A DNA stretch of 64,000 nucleotides from Myripristis murdjan (taxonomy: Eukaryota; Chordata; Actinopteri; Holocentriformes; Holocentridae): NCBI RefSeq assembly GCF_902150065.1, contig NC_043983.1, positions 14,788,321 through 14,852,320 of the forward strand. The letters run 5' to 3'. The notes beneath the pieces are model-generated. The model searched no databases. It was not told the origin of the DNA and saw only the letters and a program-made list of their open reading frames with translations. The translations under genes were made by a program, and so were the position numbers. Each line of letters starts with the position of its first letter. Position 1 is the first letter of the stretch. Shown here one piece after another: positions 13,066-25,186 of this stretch.

Positions 13066-16000
13066 ATTTGTGTGCGGATGTGAGTGTTTTTGTTCTCTCT
13101 CTCTCTCTCTCTCTTTCGCTCTCTCTCTCTCCCCATTTATCTCCTGTTGTTGTTTATGACATATTAAACCCCACACACCTTGCGGGAAATTCTAGCACCT
13201 AGCACAGGATGTGGGTAAATATGGGGTGCTGGGAAAAAGATCATTTATTACATTGGTTTTATTACAGAGTGAAAGGTCTGCTTTTTTTTCCTGAGCAGAC
13301 TCATGCATCATTATGACGGCGAGGTACGGGTGGTCATCAGTGATCACCACGTAGGTCTGTGACAAGGTGATAAAAAATACAGAGAATGTGGAGCAGGTCC
13401 AGGCCCAGGGAGAAGCCGTGCTCCACGCTCCACACTGACCCCCCCTGTGAGAAGTTCTCAGTTCCCAGGACCCGGTGTGTACGTTGGGGGGTAATAACTC
13501 ACTTGGTCCTCTGACTTCCTCTTTCGGCCTTCTGCATTTTATGACCCTCTCTTCTGCCATACAGCTGCTGTCTCCTCAGCTTCCCTCCCTCTGATTGGTT
13601 CAGACAGGAGTGCGAAAGATGAGCAGAAACGGGAAGAGACAGGGAAGCGGCGAGAGGACAGCTGGGATGAGGAGGGAAGCTGGTCGGCTTTTAGGGATGG
13701 CAGATTTTTATCAAAGCAGACAAAAGGAGATGGTGATAAACTTCCCTTGTTGTGGCACACAGATTACTGTAACCTCCCCCTGATAAGTCAAACAGTGAAA
13801 ACAAGCTCTTTAAAAGTCCTGCTCTTTCAAAGCTGTCAAGGGGAAAAATGAGTAAAAACAATGTTAGCTTGAGAACAATCCTCCTCTAAATTCAAGCGGT
13901 GTGGTTTAGATTTACAGTTTGAGTAAAGGATTTTTTTAAGCCTTTGTTGAAATTGTTTCTGGGTTTTTTTGCATTACATCCTGTATAGACAGTGACATTT
14001 TCATGAAAGACTGAATCCTGCGGGGTGGAGGCAGAAGGTGTCAGGGTGTGCAGGGGTGCAGAACTGTCGCAAACGCCATGTGGCCTCACATTAATGATAT
14101 CATACCTGTGACGAAGGAGAAACTGAAAAATTTGCAACAGAGCATGCCATGTCTACACGCTTGCTTCAGAGATGGCTGTCATTATGATGTTGGTCTGCCA
14201 GAAAGACGACTAAAAAACCTCCTTCTGACCACAAAGAATTCCTCTATAGCTGCTCGATAGTGGTTTGATTTGGCATCAAGACTGGAAAAAAGGACTTGAC
14301 ATTTCAGTGGGTTTTCCCTCAAAAGCAGCGAGTGTGACTCAGAGGCTGGGTCAAGGTCATGTCGTCTCAATGTCCTGTTTCTTTAAGGTTGCACAAGGCT
14401 TAGGAGGAATTGAGTGTGGGTGGATGGTCTTGCGGTTGCGCACATTTGAGTCTTTGACAGGAAATTTAATCAACATAGGCTTATATGAGTTAATGCATAC
14501 AGCATACTAATTCAAAAGGAAGAAAAATGTGGAGACGGCACATCATCCTTTCTACTTCCCTCTGTGTGTGCTTAAATCAGTTTAGGGTGTGTTTAGCGCG
14601 TGTGCAGTATTCCTGACCCCTGATCACACAAAGTATTTTAATCCAATCAGCTACGTTTTCACATGACTGTCACGCACTCCCTGCTGCCATGGCAACCTGC
14701 CGAGGAAAAAGAAAGAGGGACAAGAGTAAGATCATAGTATGTTGTCTTTCTTTTTGTTTGTGTTTCTCTTTTTTTGTTGTCGTGCTGATATTCACACACG
14801 CACACACACAGAAGCTACACATTAAGCATTATACTGTCTCCACCCTCTTTTCTTTAGCCGAAGACATATACAGTATGAGATATGTGTCTGTGGTAGAGAT
14901 ATTACTAAGATACAAAACCTGGTTTTGAGGAAACTCGACTCTTATGCCCTCTGACAGACTTAACTTAAGAGGCTGAGACAGAGGAGGACAGTGAGCTGTG
15001 TAAAAAGTGACTGTGATTGTTAACTGGGGTTCAGAGTAAAAGACTAACTTAGGACACTAACAGAAGTGGGAAAACAGATGGGGAAATAAGACATTTTTTA
15101 GTCAAAAGTGATGAGTATATATTAAATGCATACAGCTGGAAATTCAGGACTTCCCTATTTCAGTACTCTCAAGTGATACAGAGCCCCAGTGTCCTACAAA
15201 CACATTGTATCTCCCAAAAAGTCAGCTTTTAACAGACTGAGTAAAACAATCGTATGCAAATAAACATTACAACGTGTTTTCAGTGTTTTAGCTTTGCTAC
15301 ATGATCCTGAAACATTTTCCATGTGAAAGAGATAGTGCAAGTGCCAGTTTCTAACAAAGTTGAAAATGAAAAATTTGCTAAGGTGCCAGTGGGTTAAAGT
15401 GTAAAGCTGATTTTCTGTGGTGCAGATTATGAGTCATTGAGAGGTGACAGACTTGCGGGATCTTGATTGAAAGATGACACTGTTCTGGTTACACGTGTGC
15501 CGCTGCCGATGTGGCTCTTTGAACAGACAAGACAGCAGATACTGCCGTGACATCTGAGAGAAATAACGGCCTGATCAGACAACAAAAGAAAGTCGGGTTA
15601 GTCCAGTACAGTTCCGGAGAAAGTCAGTGTTCATCACTATTTAGGCCAAACGCAGAAAAAGCCCACTTCCCTTGAGAGGTGAAAAGGTTAGCCTGTGCCC
15701 TGTGGTTTGTTTTTGGCACGCTACCCTCTGCTGCTTCTCATTTTTTGCTCTGCCATTTCCTGTTCTACCTCAGCTCTCACAATCAGGCTGCCACTCTGTC
15801 AGCTTATATTAGCAGCAACTGCATTCATTGTTATGTGCCAGCAGCCTACATCTGGGCCTGTTTTTTTTTCACCCCATACAGGCTGTAGCCTATATTTTTC
15901 CATCTTTTAAAACGAACCTATGATTTGGAGCTCAGCAAACAGGAGGCCACAGTCAGCAGCAGTCGTTCATGTCAGGAGGTTTTGTGAGGCTCACTTTCCA

Positions 16001-16322
16001 AAGGCAGTCTTGTGTTATTATTAAGTAAAGCACTCTACCTGCTGGTCAAGAGGTGTATAGGCATATTTTAACACGTCAGCTAATATTACAGTTAAGTCAG
16101 TTGTGTTTGAGAAGCAAGTTGATGTTTGAGTATTACATTGTAGAGATTTCAATTGAATAAAAGGTAGAGAATTAGAGGGGAGATCAACAGCCTGTTTCCT
16201 GTAGAGTCACAATAACTTATTTCCTAGAAATCTTTTGTTGTTCTGAGAAAATTGCTAAGATATACATCAAATTTTGTCGCCTAGTGAGCCTGGGACTTTC
16301 CTGGAAATCCTTTGCACACAGT

Positions 16323-17072
16323 TAGGTCCATAAGTATTTGGACAGTGACACAATATTCATAATTTTGCCCTTGTACACCGCCACAGTGAATTTGAAATGG
16401 ATTAATCAAGACATTATTTGAGAGCAGACTTTCAGCCTTAGTTTAACGGGTTGAACAAAAATATGGCACTAACCGTTTAGGAATTACAGCCAGTTTTATA
16501 CCTTTTCACACCATTTTCAGAAGCTCAAAAGTAATTGGACACTTGACTAAAAAGCAGTTTCTTGGCCAGGTGTGTTTTTCCCCCTTGTAATAGGTTAGGG
16601 TTAGGGTTAAATTAAGAAAATAAAAAGTCTAAGTGTTTGTATTTGCATTTGGTAGCTGTTTATCAGAACCCTTAACATGGAATCCATGTGTCTATTCATG
16701 TGAAGAAGGCCATCATTAAGCTCAAAAAGCAAAGCAAAACTGTCAGACAGATAGCAACAACTTTAGGAGCAGCCAAATTAACGGTTTGGTATGTTGTGAG
16801 AAAGAAGGAATGCGCTGGTAAGCTCAGCAACACCAAAAGGCCTGGACGACCACAGAAGACATCTAAAGTGGATGACCAAGGAATTCTTTCCCTGATGAAG
16901 AAAAACCCGTTCACAGCGTCTATCGAAGTCAAAAACACTCTGGAGGAGGCAGGCGTATCATTGTCCAAATCTACAGTTGAGAGATGTTTGTGAGAAAATA
17001 ACTACAGAGGGTTCACAGCAAGGTGCAAACCACTGGTGTCACTCAAGAACAGGAAGGCCAGATTAGACTTTA

Positions 17073-17108
<36 letters not shown>

Positions 17109-17346
17109 AACAACAAAAAAAAACCCATCTAAAAAAGCCTACCCAATTCTGGAACAAGGTTCTTTGGACAGATGAAACGAAGATTAATGTGCACCAGAAT
17201 GATGGTGGCTTTGTTCAACAACTTAAATTAAAGCTGAAAGTCTGCACTTCAGTAGCGTCTTGATTACTCCATTTCAAATCCACTGTGGTGGTGTGCAAAG
17301 GCAAAATTATAAATATTGTGTCACTGTCCAAATACCTATGGACATA
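16323..17346 (+). mobile_element. Decayed, internally deleted Tc1-like DNA transposon
   Basis: The ends form terminal inverted repeats: GGTCCATAAGTATTTGGACA on the left matches the reverse complement of TGTCCAAATACCTATGGACA on the right, each beside a TA. Inside, 16688-16990 encodes the N-terminal helix-turn-helix region of a Tc1 transposase (residues such as KQSKTVRQIATTLG and a PGRPQKTS hinge), and 17137-17205 encodes a piece around the first catalytic aspartate (VLWTDETKINVHQ). The central and C-terminal catalytic parts are missing, with stops and frame shifts, so it cannot make a transposase. An A-run of about 36 bp (17072-17107) lies in the coding part. The length of about 1.0 kb, against 1.3-1.6 kb for whole elements, fits an internal deletion. 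Confidence 0.85.
16593..16610 (+). repeat. Short telomere-like (TTAGGG) run
   Basis: About 2.5 copies of GGGTTA lie inside the left part of the Tc1 remnant. The length is too small to be a true interstitial telomere. Confidence 0.6.
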
Positions 17347-17620
17347 GCTGCATATGCATTAATAAACAGGAAGACTAATATGGCTAAACCTGTTTTATAA
17401 ACTTGCAAAGGCCAGAGGCCGATTTCTGTGTTGAAATAAGCGTAGCCTAAGAGACTAAAAAAGCTGTTTGCAGTACTGTGTATGCAGTCTACATAGTACA
17501 TACAGTGGGAACTGAGCCCGCAACTTTCTGACACTGAGCACCATGCCTTGCAAGTTAAGGAACAGGATTCAGTTGAAATCAACAGCCTCTGACAAAAGGA
17601 AACATTTTTGTGCAAATCAT

Positions 17621-17626
17621 TTTATT
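17621..17626 (-). terminator. Candidate poly(A) signal of sec22b
   Basis: AATAAA on the minus strand (TTTATT on plus), about 1.09 kb beyond the sec22b stop codon. I saw no nearer perfect copy. Actual cleavage is inferred. Confidence 0.35.
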
Positions 17627-18712
17627 CACAGATAGCAGAGATAACAGAAAAAGAGAACTCTCCTTTCCAGAAGTTATCCGAGGCTGGTTACCTTTGCCAC
17701 CTCTGAATCTCACTTTCAGCCTTAATCTTTTAAACAGAGTCTACGATTGCGTTAACTTTATACAAAATAAAACAATCCCATCATCAACATCGGGACATCA
17801 ACTCTCGTTTATACCTGCAGAAAGCTGCTGGTCCACACAGTCACGGTGCAGGAGACAGACGTATAGAGTATATATAAAGCATATACTCTATTGAGGTCAT
17901 ATTATAGGGTCATAGACATCCCATAACACCTTATAAATCACACCAAATCAGACGTAGGCAAGACTGTTTGCAAGGTTTCCATATATTAAAAACAACGGGT
18001 CTACTTAAATTAGTTTGCTTATGTTGTGGTTGAGCCAATTTAACTGCCTAAGAATTAATGTCTAGCGCACTTCCATGTTTCTCAAATATTTGTAACCGTA
18101 TTACATATTTTGTCCATGTCTGCAAAGCCACCACAACATGATTATACAGTAATGTTAATGAAGGCAAAACCCTTTTATGTCTTTAGGGTGAACAAAATTA
18201 TTCTTCTGTGTATTGGTAGACATTATGTATGATTAAATCAGCAAGTGCAGGGCTGTTATCATACAATGCTCATAACACACAAAACAGGAAAGCTCTTTCT
18301 CTCTTCATTTTTTTTCCCACACTTGCACTAACCAGACATTCAAAAACAAAGCAGCCACCACACACTCTCTCTCTCCCTCTCCCTCTCTCTCACACACAAA
18401 CACACCCACAAACACACACACACACACACACACTTCATCTCACCATAACTCCAGGGAACTACAAGGGCACTACTGTGCAATTGCTAATAATAAAACTCAT
18501 TATCGTTACATCATTTATCATCATCAGATCACATATCCATGGACAGATGGGAACAGAATGGGTGGTGTGTCTAAATTCAAGAGTCTTATTAGGAGCAGGG
18601 ATCCTGTTTTTAGTCAAAGGTGACGGCTTTTCTTGGTGTCTGCAGACTCTGTACAGCTCGTTTTCTACTTCAATTTCTCCTTCCTTTTTTTCCCCCCTCT
18701 CCCTCTCTGTCC

Positions 18713-20590
18713 TCAGAGCCACCAGAAGCGTACGTAGACAATGAGCATGATGAAAAACACACCACCAGCTGCCAGCTTGGCATAGGTGGAGCGGGTGTTC
18801 AGGTACTTGGCATCGTTCCTGTACTTCTTTGACAGGCTGGACAAGTTGCTGGCCTTGGAGTCCAGCGCTGTGAGAAAAACAGGGACCAAAGGAGAGAGAA
18901 AAGTTCATTAAACGAGGAGGTAGAGAGGCAAATTAAGGACAAAAATAATGTAGTTTTCCCTAAAAAAAAAAGTTATTACTTGGTGGTTGGACTGGCACTT
19001 AAGGTTACTGAATTATGCATTTCTAAGCTTTATATTTCCACATAAATACATAGGAAGAAAACAAATAACCCAATTGCTGATTATTATTAGTGGGCACGCT
19101 ACACATTAATTTATATGGTAGGGATTTTTTTTTCAATCACTAGTCTATAAAATAAAGACAAATGAGACAAATACCAATTAATCAAAACATTACTAGAGAG
19201 TCTTTATTTAGTAGCATTGTTAATTTGCAACCAGCAAATGTTTCGTATTTTTTGTCAGTAAAGGTCAATTCATCTTTCAGACGTGGACAAATACTGCATG
19301 TGTGTGTTTAACTTGTTAGGTGAGTGAGGCATGTACTCCTCTTTGCACTCAGAGAAAGCGTCACAATGTGCAGCGGAGCGTCTCCAGCTTGCATTATTCA
19401 TTGCAGAACAGGAACCCCGCCTCAACGGGTCAGAGCCGGCGTCAACTTACCGGAGAGAGCCTCCCCTCTCTGCAGCACCTCCTCTATGTTTGCCACCATG
19501 ATCCTCTGCACGTCCTGCAGCTCCGTGTTGATGCTGCCCAGGTTCCTTCTGGCTCGGCTGTCAATGTACGACTTCTTGGTCTTCTGGATGTATGTGTCTG
19601 GTGAGGGAGAGAGGTGAGGAGGAGACTCATACGCAGATAAAGGCAATCTGTGCCGCTTTTAAAATATTTGCCTGTAAAATTAGTTGCGGGAATGCTTGTT
19701 CTACAGTCCCTCTAGGCTGCATTATATCTGCATATTTTACCATTTTCCACCCCTGCTGGTTTTAATGTGTGACTTGATAGTCTATTGGAAAGAGCTGCTT
19801 ATGGTCTGCATGCACGTATAATCTGAGAAATGCAAAAACAAAGCAAATGAAACCCTAAATTGGGACCACTTTTTTTTTTTTTTTTTTTTTCATAGCTAGT
19901 GCATTTTCCCAACATTTAAGTTATTTTTCTTGGTGTTTCTTTTTGTAAGTTATTTAATTAAAGCGACAACAGTTGCTCTCCTTAAACCTATGATCTAGTC
20001 TTCCACATCTCTGCTTCCAACCCCTTGACATCCCTCCCTTGCGATTTTTCTCTCTTACCAAATTCAATGAAGGAATAAGGCCGGGATACTGTGGGAACCT
20101 TCTTTCCATGCTGCTCGTGAAACTCTGCCTGCAGGTCTTCTAGATAAGCGAAGGCCAGCTTCTTAGGAAAGCCTGCTTCACACAGCACAAGGTAGCATAC
20201 TCCTTTCTCTATAACATAGCTGGAGAGAAAAACAGAAGTGTCACATAAAACAGTGGCTATGGCAGTTTATGGTTAACATGATTTAAGCACCCTGAGCATA
20301 CTTTTAGATTATATTGTTTTTAATGTCTGGGCTTCATTGATGCACCAAAATTGTCAAGAAAACATTCCTCAAACGACTTAATTCAGACTATTTCTGATTT
20401 TTTTTTTAAACCACTTCTTTCTTGGGACAATCCAAATTCAAAATGAGACGCTTTGTCTTTTGAGTAAGTACTCACTGAAAGGCCATGGAGCCGGCCTCTA
20501 AAGTGCAGCGTGTGGGACTCTGCTCGTTGAGTTTTCTGAAGAGCTGCTTAGCTTGACTCTGGTACTGCTGAAGGTCCCGGCCCAGCTACA

Positions 20591-20635
<45 letters not shown>

Positions 20636-21997
20636 ACACATACAAAAACCGACACAGGTTACCACACAGCTCACCCACACCTCACACAATCGTACGGCCA
20701 CATTGTCGTATCAGGGCAAGAAACTGAAAGTTGCTTCATGCATCTGCCAGTGACATGTTGACCTCAGACTTCACGAGCCACACGAGCAGAATAGAAATAA
20801 ATGGTAGAATTTAAATTTGGTGATCGGCTTCAGTGACCGAAGAGGCAGACAGATATAGCACCCACAGCAACTGCCTTGATGGTGTGAATTTCTTGCCCTG
20901 CACAGTGTGTAGTGGGGGAATGCTCGGTGTGATAAATGACTGAGGACAGACTCAGCAATGTGATGCCACATCTCAGACAGACAGCAAAACTCACTGAACA
21001 CAAGTTGATACCATCACAAATTATTAGAGTGGCTACCCTAAGCACTTTTTTTTTTTTTTTTTTTAACTATTAGCAATTAACAAGCGGATGGCATAAATCT
21101 ATTGGGCATTTCTGAGCCCTGATCATTCAAGATTATCACATGACTGAGCGCTACTTTTGAAAGCAACAATGGAGCATCAGCGGTACATCACAGAAACATA
21201 TGCATGGCGTTTAAGCGGAAAGCAGGGTGCAGTGCAGACACAACATCAACAAACCTTTTCGCTTCCCTTCGTGAGAGCAAGCAAGAGAGCGAGGGAAACA
21301 TGTTAGAGTCCTGTCAGGCAGCTCGGGCTCAAGCATGACAACAACAGCTTCACATGTTCAACACCAGGGGGGACCAAGTGCCATCAGATTTAGGAAAAAA
21401 ATGACTTAAATGACCACTTTGGGAATACATGATGGATGACAATCAATTCCTGGCAACTGCTTTTCCTCCATTATAACCCCAAATATAAGGGACGTTCACT
21501 CATTTTTTATGCTTTTGTGGGCATGTGATATCTAAATATTGAATTCAAGAGACATTTCAAAGTGCTGCATTAATGCCAGGGGCGATCAGAGTTGATGCAT
21601 GCACCTATAATCCAATATAGCCTTAATAAAGTGTGATCTAGTTGTATGAAGTGGATGGCCACATCTGGAGGCAAGCCATCTCGGGGACTTTGGGAGTCAC
21701 AGCTGGCCAGCTAACAGCTAGGTCAGCTAGCATCAGGATCTCCACACATAAATAAGAGGCTACGGAGGGCAGGCCTGCACTGGGAGCAGCGCACACGGCG
21801 GCCACGTAGCACGTCTGTCACTATCAAGGTGTTGCCGTCACTGAGTCAACACATCCGACCGCAAACACAGGAAAGGTGCAAGATCAGACAAGAAAAAAAT
21901 GAGCTGGAATAATCATAATAACCTGCTCGTCCTCTTGCATGGAGGCGGCCAGCGGCAGTCCGTCTGCCAGCCGGGCGATCATCGTCAGCAGCACCAT
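18713..21997 (-). CDS. sec22b: Vesicle-trafficking protein SEC22b (R-SNARE)
   Basis: SEC22B is the R-SNARE of ER-Golgi transport; it sits in ER, ERGIC and cis-Golgi membranes and pairs with syntaxin-5 or syntaxin-18 complexes. Five coding exons on the minus strand: 21923-21997, 20476-20585, 20059-20219, 19451-19597 and 18713-18867, all with GT/AG borders. They sum to 648 bp, i.e. 215 aa plus stop, equal to the vertebrate protein length I remember. The start is [14 protein letters not shown]. Residues 1 to about 120 form the longin domain ([28 protein letters not shown]). Residues about 130-190 form the SNARE helix ([33 protein letters not shown]). A C-terminal anchor ends [15 protein letters not shown] with almost no lumenal tail. 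All key parts look intact. Fish often have two paralogues (sec22ba/sec22bb); I cannot say which this is. Confidence 0.97.
20591..20640. repeat. (CA)n microsatellite beside sec22b exon 2
   Basis: A CA run of about 50 bp starts only 6 bp from the splice acceptor of sec22b exon 2 (exon edge 20585). In the mRNA sense it is a TG run between branch point and acceptor. Length change here could affect splicing. Confidence 0.9.
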
Positions 21998-22300
21998 GTC
22001 TGAGCCGTGCTCTGCGTTAACCCGCTGCCACAGGGGAGAAGAGCCACAGGTAATAACGAGGAGTAAATGACGGGCTGTAAATTGACAACACCACAGTGCT
22101 GACGCGCTGAGCTGGCCGGAAACGCTAGTGCTTTGCGTGTCCCGGCTAAATGGTGCGCATTTCTTCGGGGAAACAAACGGCCACGGCTACAGTTCCGCCT
22201 CGGTTTCCCCTCAGCGACAATGTTGATATTTCAGCGTGTGTGTGTGTCGCTCACCAGACATTTTATTACCTTACCTATGACCTTATCACACTTTCAGGCA
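21998..22300 (-). promoter_or_regulatory. sec22b 5' flank and 5' UTR region
   Basis: CpG-bearing sequence (for example 'gctgacgcgctgagctggccgg' split near 22098-22120) lies upstream of the sec22b start codon. It is the expected position of its core promoter; no TATA box is evident. Exact start sites cannot be read. Confidence 0.4.
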
Positions 22301-23009
22301 CGTGTTTCATCCCCTCTAATATTTCTACAATATCCTGTGTCCTTATTATATAGAAATTTCAATTAGGATGCCTATATTGTTGTTTACCGTATGTTAGTTT
22401 CTCAAGTTATGGGCTAATGCACAGCAGTATGTTATTGTGCAAAACAGTGCCGACACATCTAGTACCTTCTGCTGAAGAATGCATTTATAATACTGACAGT
22501 TTGTATTTTTCAATCATCCAAAATTCAGTGTGTTTTGGTTTTCTGTTTTGGCAAATAGTTTCTCCATTCGCTTATATAGACTGTGTAATTTACAAATGCG
22601 AACAAGTAAGCACAGCGAGGACTTTTATCCACTCCTTAAACACACTGTACACAATAAATGTGATTAATGTCAAGACTTTTCAACCAAAATGATTCGGGAA
22701 GAAAGAACAGAGCTTAAAGCATATATATGATGCTATTATTGTGAATATAAAGCTGTTTGGACAAATTAAAGCCACTTTTGTCCTTTGACCAACAGACCTG
22801 GGATAGTTTCTCTTTCAGTTTATTGTGGTTTTTATTCCTGCAGCTCTATGCAGTAGACAGCAGAGGGCAGCACTGGCCAAGATGGGTGTAGGGACCACTG
22901 ACTTATTTATTTGTTTAATTAATTAAGGCAGATAAATCAAGCACTGTGACTATGTACAGTATCTTATCTCTCTTTCTATTCTGCTCCATTTTACTTTTAT
23001 TTAAGCAAA

Positions 23010-23070
23010 CTTAAAAAACAAACAAACAAAAAACAAAACAAAACAAAACAAAAACAAACAAACAAACAAA

Positions 23071-23101
<31 letters not shown>
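23010..23101. repeat. (AAAC)n and long poly(A) tract
   Basis: AAAC/AAACA units from about 23013 run into an uninterrupted A-run of about 31 bp at 23071-23101. It could be the tail of an old retroposon, but no body is recognisable upstream. Confidence 0.85.
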
Positions 23102-23102
<1 letters not shown>

Positions 23103-23169
23103 AGTCAGCTCCCGTTAGAATAAATTTTCTCTATGGGATCCTATACAATAAAATATTCCAGCAAATCTG

Positions 23170-24201
23170 GTTTATTGGTTTTGAATAAGATTAGTAAGTA
23201 CCAAAAACAAAACTGGAAATTTTCTGACAGAATGATTTATTATCATAGTGCAATAACGTGTGCACCCATATGAATGCCTCAGGAGTAAAACCTGAAAAAA
23301 TTCTAATTGAAAGGGAGTGGGGAGGTATTTAAGAGAGAGAATCCACTGCCCTTCAATGCTGACAAAGAGAAATGTCACAAGACTTGAGAGAGAAAATAAT
23401 TTCTTTACATAAAAAGTATCAAACTTACAAGAAATTTTGTAAAGCATTGCTAATAAGTCAAAATACAGTAGTAAAAATGATGCAAAAATTCACAAAAGGG
23501 TGAACTTGTGGGAAGCTCACTGAGACATCCAGTCGTCCACAGAGGTTATCACCTTGACATGAGCGCTTTGTGATGACAAGAGTTGAAGAAAATTGGCATG
23601 CAAGTTCACCACAATGAGTGTTTCCCGTGACATAACACGACATACACTGCAGAGGAGTGGTGTGTATGGGTGTTGTCCACAGAGGAAGCCATGCTGAAGC
23701 CAATGGCCCATGTTGACAAAGGCGAAGGCGAAGTTGCCAGGCACTCTGTCAACATCCCAAAACAAGGTGAACAGCGAGTCACCAGACCTCAACCCGACAT
23801 AAGATGTGTGGGGAGTTATGAAAAGACAAGCTGAGCGTCAGTCTCCATCCAGCATCCAGGATCTGAAAGAGTTTATCCTCCAGGAATTGAGAAAGACAGA
23901 TGTAACAGTTACTCACCAAATTGTCCATTTAATGTCTGCAAGAGTTGGTGCTGTTCTTAAAAGTCAAGGAGTCCATGCAAAATATTAGATTTAGTTGAAT
24001 TTGTTGTAGTGTGTAATCATTTTTGCAACACCTCATTTGAATATAATATATTTTCTTATCACAATGATGTTAGGTGACAACACTTATATTAATAAAATAA
24101 ATGCAAATTAAAAGCAAATTGTCCTCATATTCACTGAGAAATGGATAAAAATATAATTTTCAAAGGGGTTGTACTCATCTATGCTGAGCACTGTATCTGT
24201 T
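23170..24201 (+). mobile_element. Internally deleted Tc1/mariner-type DNA transposon remnant
   Basis: The right end reads GTACTCATCTATGCTGAGCA then CTGTA, like the inverted repeat of a known fish Tc1/mariner group. The plus strand contains broken transposase pieces: a helix-turn-helix-like part at about 23440-23540, a middle part (VSRDITRHTLQRSGVYGCCP) at 23620-23690, and the C-terminal motif SPDLNP followed by WGVMKRQAERQSPSSIQDLK at 23778-23870. The part between the middle piece and SPDLNP is largely missing, so the catalytic core is lost. I could not find a clear left inverted repeat; the left limit is approximate. Confidence 0.65.
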
Positions 24202-25186
24202 TTGTCAAGTGTGTGATTTTAATATTGTGCTTTGTTATCGTATGATTTTGTTTTTGCCTGTCCACCATTCTGTCTGTTTAATCTATCATATCATATCTCA
24301 AAATCCGTTGGGCAGATTGCCATGAAATTTGGTGAGTAGATTCATGGTCTTTGCAGGATGAACCTTGCCAATTTTGGTGACCTAGTGACTTTTCCTCTCA
24401 CGCTGTCATCTGGCTAAAATATCAGTTTTGCACATTAGATATCACTAAATCTACTTAGTAAATTGCCTTGATATTTGAACAGATTCATGTAAGGTAAGGT
24501 TCATATAAGGGCATATAAGGTAACATTAGGTTTCAATTTAAGTCTTCAGTTGTTGCCTTTGCTATTAAATTCACATCCAAAGTGCACCTTTAGGGAAACC
24601 GAAAGCTGTTATTTGACACCACATGAGCCCGATAGCCTGTTTGATCACACCACACATGCAAGTTAAACTGCTCATGACAAATATGAATCGGTGAGCAGCT
24701 TCAGTGCAGGAACTGGACTTTCAGTGCCTTGCTCAAAGGCATTTCTTTGGTTGTTGGTTGGTGAGAAGGTGAATACGGTTTTCACACACTGCCTCCACAC
24801 ACATTTTCCCACATTGAAAAAAAGCATCAACATCTGTAATTTTCTGTAATTATTTGCCTGAAATATGCTATTTGTACAGTGCAGATAAACTTTTGCACTG
24901 GCAAAAAATTAAGGTGCATGAAATAAGAAGAAAAAACAGGGCAAGGCAAAATAATTACAGGGAGCTGCATCACAGATAAACAGGTAGCCACATATTTGTA
25001 TTATCTGATATCTGATTGATGACGTCCCCGTAGAACACAGCCAGATAATGTGGTATGTCCTGTTCTGCCTCATGTCTTATTCAGTGAATCAACAGACTCG
25101 GAGTGAACACTGCTCTGAAAATGCTCTCATGCTACCTCTGAAGCATTTTTTGATCCTTTTTGAAAATTCAGAACAGGATTAGGAGA

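Larger units (their letters stand above)
5601..16322. other. Long non-coding stretch; simple repeats and retroposon tails
   Basis: No supported exon was found in these 10.7 kb. It contains a T-run at 6260-6284, CA arrays near 7220-7250, 10732-10754, 11174-11224, 11862-11893 and 12068-12080, CT-rich DNA at 13095-13132, and the retroposon-derived pieces listed separately. Open frames here are short, have no recognisable domains and often overlap simple repeats. Confidence 0.55.
22301..25186. other. Intergenic DNA between sec22b and the MHC I-like gene
   Basis: No exon was recognised. The stretch holds the AAAC/poly(A) tract and the Tc1/mariner remnant listed separately; the rest is AT-rich unique-looking sequence. 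Confidence 0.55.

Noticed and set aside
16593-16610. Interstitial telomere
   Set aside because: Only about 2.5 units, located inside a transposon remnant; chance or element-derived.
18229-18744. Open frame of 171 codons on the plus strand opposite the sec22b 3' end
   Set aside because: It reads through CA/CT repeats and the antisense of the last sec22b exon; no independent support.
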